Positions 6,224 to 10,704 of a stretch of DNA of 10,704 nucleotides are shown in pieces. The DNA is from Bog-756 sp036511155 (GTDB lineage Bacteria; Actinomycetota; Acidimicrobiia; Acidimicrobiales; RAAP-2), in assembly GCA_036511155.1 (NCBI GenBank), contig DATCCR010000022.1, positions 1-10,704 of the forward strand. The letters are read 5' to 3'. The translations under genes were made by a program, and so were the position numbers. The notes beneath the pieces were generated by a model. It saw nothing but the letters and a program-made list of their open reading frames with translations, made no database searches and had not been told where the DNA came from. Positions within the stretch are counted from its first letter, which is position 1. Each line of letters begins with the position of its first letter.

Positions 6224-7336
6224 TCAGCCGAGCTGGGCGGCGAACGAGCCCGTCTGGAGGATGCCCTGGCGCTCGAGCATGACCTTGAGGTCGTGCGGGT
6301 TGCTGGCCGTCGCCATGGCCTCCGCCAGGCTGATCCGGCCCGCGGCCATGAGACCGGCCAGCGACTGGTCGAAGGTGACCATGCCGTAGTAGGCGCCATC
6401 CGCCACGATCGACTCGATGTCGCCGGTGAGCAGGGGGTCGATGATGGCTTGCTGGATGCGCCCGTTGATGACCAGTACTTCGAGGGCCGGCACCCGGTTG
6501 TCGCCCTCGACGGTGGGGATCAGACGCTGGCAGACGATGCCCTTGAGCGACCCGGCGAGGCTGAGCCGGATCTGGGACTGCTGATGCGGCGGGAAGAAGT
6601 CGACGATCCGGTTGATGGTCTCGGTCGAGTTGATGGTGTGCAGCGTGGAGAACACGAGGTGGCCGGTCTCGGCGGCGCTCAGGGCGGCGGCCACCGTCTC
6701 CTGGTCGCGCATCTCGCCGACCAGGATGACGTCGGGGTCCTGGCGGAGGACGACCCGCATGGCCGACGAGAACGAATCGGTGTCGAAGCCCACTTCACGC
6801 TGGTCGATGGCGGCCAGGTCGTCCTTGTGCATGACCTCGACCGGGTCCTCGATGGTCACGATGTGACAGGACCGGAGATGGTTGATGTGGTCGATCATGG
6901 CGGCCAGCGTCGTGGTCTTGCCCGAGCCGGTCGGACCGGTCACGAGCACCAGGCCGCGCTGCTCCTCGGCCAGCTGGGTCACGACCGGAGGGAGGCCGAG
7001 CTCCTCGGCGGTGGCCGCCGAGGCCCGCACCCGCCGGATGGCGAGCGCGGCCGACGACCGCTGGAAGTAGGCGTTGATCCGGAATCGGCCTACGCCCGGG
7101 ATGCTGTAGGCGAAGTCGGCCTCGTGCTTGGTGCGGAAGGTCTCCAGCACCGTTTCGGACATGATCGCCTCGGAGATCTGCATGGTCTCCTTGGCGGTGA
7201 AGGCGGCTTCGCCCTCGACGGTGCGCAGGCTGCCGGCGATCCGCATCCGGGGCGGTGCGCCGGCCTTGATGTGGAGGTCGGAGCCGTCCAGCTCGCCGAG
7301 CTGGACGAGGAGGCGGTCGAGGTCGGCAACGTCCAT
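6224..7336 (-). CDS. pilT: PilT-type type IV pilus motor ATPase
   Basis: This is a hexameric AAA-like secretion ATPase of the PilT group, which normally powers pilus retraction from the cytoplasmic side. From ATG at 7336 it has 370 residues, without the long N-terminal domain of PilB. Visible motifs are the N-terminal SDLHIKAGAPPRMRI, Walker A GPTGSGKTT (about 134-142), Asp box IVTIEDPVEV (159-168), Walker B DVILVGEMRD (202-211) and His box TGHLVFSTLHT (224-234). The C-terminal GMVTFDQSL is kept, but the segment that reads AIRNLIREG in classical PilT is AIIDPLLTG here. Retraction activity is therefore uncertain. ATG at 7336 fits the common MDxxxL family start and lies 7 nt after a TAGCAT hexamer; ATG at 7345, three codons upstream, is the alternative. 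pilMN follows after 252 bp. Confidence 0.93.
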   Translation of the reverse strand: MDVADLDRLLVQLGELDGSDLHIKAGAPPRMRIAGSLRTVEGEAAFTAKETMQISEAIMSETVLETFRTKHEADFAYSIPGVGRFRINAYFQRSSAALAIRRVRASAATAEELGLPPVVTQLAEEQRGLVLVTGPTGSGKTTTLAAMIDHINHLRSCHIVTIEDPVEVMHKDDLAAIDQREVGFDTDSFSSAMRVVLRQDPDVILVGEMRDQETVAAALSAAETGHLVFSTLHTINSTETINRIVDFFPPHQQSQIRLSLAGSLKGIVCQRLIPTVEGDNRVPALEVLVINGRIQQAIIDPLLTGDIESIVADGAYYGMVTFDQSLAGLMAAGRISLAEAMATASNPHDLKVMLERQGILQTGSFAAQLG

Positions 7337-7343
7337 CCAAGTC

Positions 7344-7349
7344 ATGCTA
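7344..7349 (-). promoter_or_regulatory. -10-like TAGCAT before pilT
   Basis: TAGCAT on the minus strand fits TANNNT and ends 7 nt before ATG at 7336. This spacing would place the transcript start at the start codon, giving a leaderless mRNA. If so, ATG at 7345 would lie inside the promoter and not be translated. Confidence 0.4.
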
Positions 7350-7354
7350 CCCGA

Positions 7355-7388
7355 CCACTCTCCGCGGACAGGGGACTTCGGAGAGTGG
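7355..7388. repeat. perfect 10-bp inverted repeat upstream of pilT
   Basis: CCACTCTCCG at 7355-7364 and CGGAGAGTGG at 7379-7388 are exact reverse complements around a 14-nt loop. The element lies 57 nt past the fmdB stop and just upstream of the TAGCAT hexamer of pilT. As RNA it would end or attenuate the fmdB transcript. As DNA it would cover the -35 region of pilT and could be an operator. Confidence 0.65.
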
Positions 7389-7444
7389 CGACCGATCAGC
7401 AATGTCCCGCCACCTGGCGCGAGCGGGGCGGAGGGGCGGCGGTG

Positions 7445-7873
7445 TCAGCTCGACGAAGTCGAGGATCCCCCGGACGCCGGGGTGGGGGAGGACTTGGCCG
7501 GCGTCGAGGCGGCCGGCTTGTCCGTCTTGGTGCCCGACGACGAGTCCTTGCCGCCGGAGTCCTTGCCGCCGGAGTCCTTGCCTCCCGACGACGAGTCCTT
7601 GCCGCCGGAGTCCTTGCCGCCGGAACCTGAGTCGGTCGAGGCCGGGGCGGACGTCGACGACTCGCTGGGCACCGCCGTCGAGCCGCCGGATCCGCCCGAC
7701 CGGCTGTCGGTCTTGTAGAACCCGCTGCCCTTGAAGACGATGCCGACACTGCCGAACACCTTGCGCACGGGGGAGCCGCATGTCGGGCACTCGGTCAACG
7801 GGTCGTCGGTGAAGGACTGGACGACGTCGAAGTTCGTCGCGCAGTTGTCGCAGCGGTATTCGTAGGTGGGCAC
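7445..7873 (-). CDS. FmdB-family zinc-ribbon protein with Ser/Gly/Lys-rich tail
   Basis: This 142-residue protein starts with the FmdB-type zinc ribbon (CxxC_CxxC_SSSS family): PTYEYRCDNCATNF then ECPTCGSPVRKVF, giving a four-cysteine site C8, C11, C29, C32, and ending with the common FKGSGFYKTD at 47-56. The rest, about residues 57-142, is low-complexity Ser, Gly, Asp and Lys with repeated GGKDS units and a Ser-rich end, which is typical of this family but long here. Its role is unknown; the family name comes from a proposed regulator of formamidase, and direct evidence is thin. GTG at 7873 was chosen because AAGGA sits 5 nt upstream and the family begins MPxYEYRC. It diverges from moaC and lies 99 bp upstream of pilT, with an inverted repeat between. 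Confidence 0.88.
   Translation of the reverse strand: MPTYEYRCDNCATNFDVVQSFTDDPLTECPTCGSPVRKVFGSVGIVFKGSGFYKTDSRSGGSGGSTAVPSESSTSAPASTDSGSGGKDSGGKDSSSGGKDSGGKDSGGKDSSSGTKTDKPAASTPAKSSPTPASGGSSTSSS
7533..7622. repeat. tandem repeat inside the fmdB-like gene
   Basis: The 11-mer gagtccttgcc occurs five times, starting at 7542, 7557, 7572, 7593 and 7608, so the unit is 15 bp with one 21-bp interval. A longer 51-bp period begins with cccgacgacgagtcc at 7533 and 7584. All intervals are multiples of three, so the frame is kept and the product is repeated GGKDS. Copy number is likely to vary between strains. Confidence 0.85.
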
Positions 7874-7910
7874 GCGCGGGTCCTTCCGGGGCGGGGTGAC
7901 GGTGGTCTGG

Positions 7911-7966
7911 CAGTCTACCCGAGCGAGTGCCAATGCCGTCCCTGGGCCATGCGCTCCCGTAGACTG
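7911..7966. promoter_or_regulatory. divergent promoter region of fmdB-like gene and moaC
   Basis: CAGTCTAC at 7911-7918 and GTAGACTG at 7959-7966 form a perfect 8-bp inverted repeat 40 nt apart. Each arm contains TAGACT, a TANNNT-type -10 hexamer, pointing outward: minus strand 7917-7912 toward the fmdB-like gene and plus strand 7960-7965 toward moaC. No clear -35 boxes were found. Confidence 0.45.
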
Positions 7967-7972
7967 TGGACC

Positions 7973-7996
7973 GTGAACGACGGGAGCCAGCTGTGA
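7973..7996 (+). other. possible seven-codon leader frame coupled to moaC
   Basis: GTG at 7973 lies 7 nt after TAGACT and opens a frame of seven codons (Met/Val-Asn-Asp-Gly-Ser-Gln-Leu). Its TGA at 7994-7996 overlaps the moaC GTG as GTGA. Such a short frame could arise by chance, so translation is only a suggestion. Confidence 0.25.
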
Positions 7997-8478
7997 CCGA
8001 CCGGAGTTTGAGCCACCTGGACCCGTTCGGGGGCACCCGCATGGTGGACGTGTCGCCCAAGGAGGCCACGTTGCGGCGGGCCCTCGCCCGGTGCCTCGTC
8101 GCCATGAAGCCCGAGACCACGGCCCAGGTGGCCAACAACGCCATCACCAAGGGAGACGTCCTGGCTGCGGCCCGGGTGGCCGGCATCCAGGCCGCCAAGC
8201 GGACAGCGGATCTGGTCCCGATGTGCCACCCGCTGCTGGTGGGCTCGGTCCAAATCGACTTCACCATCGGCGACGACTACGTCGAGGTCGAGGCCAAGGT
8301 GGAGACGGTCGACCGCACCGGGGTCGAGATGGAGGCGATGACGGCGTGCGCCATCGCCGCGCTCACCGTCTACGACATGTGCAAGACGGCGGACCGGACC
8401 ATGAGCATCGGGCAGCTGATGCTGTGGGAGAAGACGGGCGGCAGTTCGGGGATGTGGAAGCGGGAGGCCATCCTCTGA
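7993..8478 (+). CDS. moaC: cyclic pyranopterin monophosphate synthase MoaC
   Basis: MoaC converts 3',8-cyclo-7,8-dihydro-GTP, made by MoaA, into cyclic pyranopterin monophosphate in molybdenum cofactor synthesis. It is a cytoplasmic hexamer. The 161-residue length is standard. Conserved blocks are clear: HLDPFGGTRMVDVS at 8-21, ITKGDVLAAARVAGI at 51-65, the LVPMCHPL motif with H79, TGVEMEAMTA at 109-118, and VYDMCK at 126-131 with the catalytic pair D128 and K131. The end motif KTGGSSG at 147-153 is also present. GTG at 7993 was chosen because GGGAG at 7982-7986 lies 6 nt upstream and the family begins near here; an upstream in-frame GTG at 7966 directly touches the -10-like hexamer. No other moa gene is in the window. 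The gene is convergent with the next one, across a strong hairpin. Confidence 0.97.
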   Translation: MTDRSLSHLDPFGGTRMVDVSPKEATLRRALARCLVAMKPETTAQVANNAITKGDVLAAARVAGIQAAKRTADLVPMCHPLLVGSVQIDFTIGDDYVEVEAKVETVDRTGVEMEAMTACAIAALTVYDMCKTADRTMSIGQLMLWEKTGGSSGMWKREAIL

Positions 8479-8479
8479 C

Positions 8480-8500
8480 CGGGCGGCGGGCTGCCGCCCG
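8480..8500. terminator. hairpin between convergent moaC and the small His/Cys protein gene
   Basis: CGGGCGGC at 8480-8487 and GCCGCCCG at 8493-8500 form an 8-bp all-GC stem with a 5-nt loop. It starts 2 nt after the moaC stop and ends 8 nt before the opposing stop. It lacks a U-tract. Its position suggests a shared terminator for both transcripts. Confidence 0.6.
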
Positions 8501-8508
8501 CCGGTGAC

Positions 8509-8805
8509 TCAGCTGCGGATGGCAGAGCGGAGGTCGCGGAGCGAGAGCTCCGACGTGGCCTCGCCACCGCACTGGGCGCAGTGCTCGACGTGCCGCCAGC
8601 TGCGCAGCAGGCGGGTGCCCTCGGGGTTCAACAGCACGACGAACGACTCCGACAGAGGGTCGATCTCGACGCCGTAGCAGGGCTGCCATTCGGTGGCCAC
8701 CGGGGCCGACGTGCGGTGCGCCGACTTGACCACCCGGCGGAACCGCGAGTTGGCCCGGTCGATGACCCACGTGCTGTGGCAGGACTCGATGATGATCTCT
8801 TCCAC
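8509..8805 (-). CDS. small uncharacterised protein with His/Cys cluster
   Basis: I do not recognise a named family for this 98-residue protein. It looks like a soluble beta-rich domain: EEIIIESCHSTWVIDRANSR, later VATEWQPCYGVEIDP, FVVLLNPEGTRLLRSWRH, then a possible half zinc site HVEHCAQCGG (H72, H75, C76, C79) and a polar C-terminus. Another Cys-His pair, C9 and H10, lies near the start, so a metal site is possible but unproven. GTG at 8805 is preferred: the eight upstream codons from ATG at 8829 have mostly A or T in third position, unlike the gene, and GATACT ends 6 nt before the GTG, which fits a leaderless start. The low third-position A/T in the body supports real coding. It is convergent with moaC and downstream of the kinase gene, with a 152-bp gap. 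Confidence 0.78.
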   Translation of the reverse strand: MEEIIIESCHSTWVIDRANSRFRRVVKSAHRTSAPVATEWQPCYGVEIDPLSESFVVLLNPEGTRLLRSWRHVEHCAQCGGEATSELSLRDLRSAIRS

Positions 8806-8811
8806 GGATCC

Positions 8812-8817
8812 AGTATC
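8812..8817 (-). promoter_or_regulatory. -10-like GATACT before the small His/Cys protein gene
   Basis: GATACT on the minus strand matches TATAAT at four of six positions, including the two most important (second A and last T). It ends 6 nt before GTG at 8805, so transcription would start at or next to the start codon. Confidence 0.35.
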
Positions 8818-8931
8818 CCATGCTTCCATTGGGGTCCCACCGCTTTTTCATGTCGGTTCGGTGACAACCGGCGACCGCGCTGCGGGCGCACCCAGTCCCC
8901 ACCAGGGCTGCACCATGTGTTGACGCGGCAT

Positions 8932-8947
8932 CGCACCAGGCGGTGCG
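8932..8947 (-). terminator. hairpin downstream of the histidine kinase gene
   Basis: CGCACC at 8932-8937 and GGTGCG at 8942-8947 form a 6-bp stem with a 4-nt loop, 10 nt after the kinase stop. There is no U-tract. The rest of 8830-8957 shows no gene. Confidence 0.45.
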
Positions 8948-8957
8948 CCGGTGCGGC

Positions 8958-10499
8958 TCAGGCAGGTTCCGGGGTCGGCACCGGCACCCGGACCTCCACC
9001 GTCGTGCCGTGGCCCGGTCGGGAGCGGACGACCAGCCGGCCGCCGGCCTGCCGCGCCCGTTCGTGCATCCCCGGGAGCCCGAGCGAATGCCCGTCACCTG
9101 CATTACCTGCGCCATCGCGGCTGAAGCCGACCCCGTCGTCCTCGACCAGGAGCCGCACCCCGGCATCGTCGAAGTCGAGGGCGACGGCAAGGTTGCGTGC
9201 CGACGCGTGCCGCTCGACATTGGTGACCGCCTCCTGGGCGATGCGGAAGACGGCCAGCTCGACGGCCGGGGGCAGGCGGCGCTCGGTTCCCGCCACCAGG
9301 AACTCGCCGGTAAGCCCCTGTCGCCCGGTGGCCTCGACGACCACCTGGTTGATAGAGGCCACCAGGCCGAGGTCGTCGAGGATGGACGGCCGGAGGCCGC
9401 GGGCGATCGAGCGCAGTTCGGCCACCGTGTCCTCGACCGTGGTGCGCATGGAAGCCAGCGACCCGTCGGGCGACGGTGCGCCGCCGCCCCGGGCGTCGAG
9501 CACGTCGATCTGGCGGCACAGGTGGACGAGGGCCTGAAGGGGGCCGTCGTGGAGCTCCTGGGCGATGTGGCGACGCTCCTCCTCCTGGCCGACGACCACC
9601 TGGTTGGCGTAGGCCTCGAGCAGGTCGTGCCGCCGCGTCTCGGCGGTCACGTCTTCGAAGATGACCTGCATCCGCCGGTCACCGCCCAGCGGGCCGACGA
9701 GGGTGGCCGTCGGCCGGTACAGGACCGATTCGCCGTCCACCTCGAATGCCACCGGCGCGACCCGCCCGTCGGCGTCCGGGTCCCGGCGGTCACCGTCCGG
9801 CCCGTCGACGGTGCCGGTCAGGGGCCCGTCGCTGGACCCGGCGGTCGGAACATCGGTGGACACGAGTGCGCCGAGCACCGGGGCCGACGCCTCGGCGCCG
9901 ACCACGTCGACCAGCCGTCGGCCGGCGGCGCCGGGTGTGCCGAAGGAACGGAACGCCCGGTCGGCCGACGGATTGGCCCGGATCACGAATCCATCGGCAT
10001 CGACGATGAGGATCGGTGACTGGTTCGACTCGAAGATGTCCTGGTACAGGGCTTCAGCGCGCAATCGTGCTGCGAGGGAGGCCTCGGCCTCCTGGCGTGC
10101 GTTCGCCTCCGAGGTGACCCGCTGGCCGACGAGGAGCGCCAGGCCGAACAGCACCACCATCTGGAGCGCCTCCGCCCACAGTGCCGAGGACTTGCCCCGG
10201 CCGGATGCGTCCACGAAGCGGGGCACCGAGAGCACGGCGATCCACGTCGCGGTGGCCAGGCCGCCGACGAGACCGTCGTTGAGTGCGGCCACGACCACCG
10301 GGACAACGAAGATGGCGAGCGTCGAGAACTCCACGCCGATCGAGGTGGGGTCGAGGTGGAAGGCCACCGTCACCGCCAGGCGGATCAGGGCGAGCGCCAG
10401 GACGACCAGCTGCAGCAGCCAGAACCGCGAGTCGGCCCAGGGGGTGCGTGGGGAGGTCGCAGGCCGCGGGCCGCCCGCCCGCCCGGGGGTGGTCGTCAC
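8958..10499 (-). CDS. membrane PAS-containing histidine kinase, NarL/DesK type
   Basis: This 513-residue sensor kinase would autophosphorylate on histidine and pass the phosphate to the regulator encoded just upstream. An N-terminal membrane region spans about 26-125 with three or four helices (for example WLLQLVVLALALIRLAVTVA, LAIFVVPVVVAAL, LQMVVLFGLALLVG) and no large external loop. A PAS domain follows at about 150-290 (LYQDIFESNQSPILIVDADG), with a Gly/Asp-rich insert at 218-247. The HisKA_3 dimerisation motif is EEERRHIAQELHDGPLQ with phosphorylation site H317. The ATPase domain has an N box AQEAVTNVERHA (421-432), DDGVGF (454-459) and LGLPGMHERA (473-482). The signal is unknown. GTG at 10499 overlaps the regulator stop as GTGA. 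All catalytic motifs are intact. Confidence 0.93.
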   Translation of the reverse strand: MTTTPGRAGGPRPATSPRTPWADSRFWLLQLVVLALALIRLAVTVAFHLDPTSIGVEFSTLAIFVVPVVVAALNDGLVGGLATATWIAVLSVPRFVDASGRGKSSALWAEALQMVVLFGLALLVGQRVTSEANARQEAEASLAARLRAEALYQDIFESNQSPILIVDADGFVIRANPSADRAFRSFGTPGAAGRRLVDVVGAEASAPVLGALVSTDVPTAGSSDGPLTGTVDGPDGDRRDPDADGRVAPVAFEVDGESVLYRPTATLVGPLGGDRRMQVIFEDVTAETRRHDLLEAYANQVVVGQEEERRHIAQELHDGPLQALVHLCRQIDVLDARGGGAPSPDGSLASMRTTVEDTVAELRSIARGLRPSILDDLGLVASINQVVVEATGRQGLTGEFLVAGTERRLPPAVELAVFRIAQEAVTNVERHASARNLAVALDFDDAGVRLLVEDDGVGFSRDGAGNAGDGHSLGLPGMHERARQAGGRLVVRSRPGHGTTVEVRVPVPTPEPA

Positions 10500-10704
10500 C
10501 CGGGTGCGCCCGCCGAACCCGGGTGACGGTCCGGGTCGGCTGCATCGGTGGCCGGCTCGCGGCCGAACAGGCTGTTGGCCAGGGCATAGTGGACCAGCTC
10601 CGTGCGCGACTCGACGCCCACCTTGTCGAACACGTGGTTGAGATGGCCCTCGACGGTACGTGGGCTGATCCCGAGCTCGTTGGCGATGGTCTTGTTGGAC
10701 ATGC
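10496..10704 (-). CDS. NarL/LuxR-type response regulator, C-terminal fragment
   Basis: Only the last 69 or so codons lie in the window; the gene enters from the right edge. The visible part is a LuxR-type helix-turn-helix: SNKTIANELGISPRTVEGHL, then NHVFDKVGVESRTELVHYAL, followed by a short unstructured tail rich in Pro, Asp and Ala. The ATG at 10702 is internal to the domain, since the usual residues before SNKTIA are cut off, so the real start and a probable receiver domain are outside. It would bind DNA when phosphorylated by the kinase encoded next. The stop overlaps the kinase GTG as GTGA, so the two are a coupled two-component pair. Confidence 0.92.
   Translation of the reverse strand, partial: MSNKTIANELGISPRTVEGHLNHVFDKVGVESRTELVHYALANSLFGREPATDAADPDRHPGSAGAPG

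Noticed and set aside
7336..7345. ATG at 7345 as the pilT start
   Set aside because: Not excluded, but it would lie inside the TAGCAT hexamer, and the ATG at 7336 gives the usual family N-terminus.
7533..7622. The regular repeats as a CRISPR array
   Set aside because: The 15-bp units are adjacent with no unique spacers and encode GGKDS in frame, so they are a coding tandem repeat.
8806..8829. ATG at 8829 as the start of the small His/Cys protein
   Set aside because: The eight added codons are mostly A/T in third position and the ribosome site is weak; the -10-like hexamer also falls inside this stretch.

Overview
The window is compact, very GC-rich bacterial DNA (GC about 70% by eye, with G or C in most third codon positions and frequent GTG starts). 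This points to a high-GC actinobacterium. The mix of TldD/TldE, an FmdB-type zinc ribbon, MoaC and a monoderm-style type IV pilus set would fit an Acidimicrobiia-like lineage, but that placement is inference. No mobile element, CRISPR array, tRNA or rRNA was seen.

Layout, left to right. (1) 1-629, minus strand: the N-terminal 59 codons of dxs (isoprenoid precursor synthesis), preceded by a small hotdog thioesterase with the FlK-type Thr/Glu/His triad. (2) 698-3462, plus strand: tldD and tldE, overlapping by GTGA, encode the two halves of a TldD/TldE metalloprotease. The thioesterase and tldD diverge from a 68-bp spacer with overlapping promoter-like hexamers. (3) 3522-7873, minus strand: a type IV pilus block in the order fmdB, pilT, pilM-pilN fusion, pilO. 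PilT is the motor ATPase. The fused PilM-PilN protein and PilO would form the inner-membrane alignment platform. pilMN and pilO overlap by ATGA. The pilT-pilMN spacer and the fmdB-pilT spacer both hold inverted repeats. (4) 7993-8478, plus strand: moaC (molybdenum cofactor), divergent from fmdB. (5) 8509-8805, minus strand: a small uncharacterised protein with a His/Cys cluster, convergent with moaC. (6) 8958-10704, minus strand: a NarL/LuxR-type response regulator (C-terminus only, cut by the window edge) and its membrane-bound PAS histidine kinase, overlapping by GTGA.

The genes form several independent housekeeping modules. The most unusual points are the PilM-PilN fusion that keeps the PilM-docking motif of PilN at the join, a PilT whose AIRNL-type motif is largely replaced, and a repeated start architecture (a -10-like hexamer 6 or 7 nt before a GTG/ATG) that suggests leaderless transcripts. 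Hairpins without U-tracts sit between both convergent gene pairs. I saw no convincing undescribed defence or mobile system.
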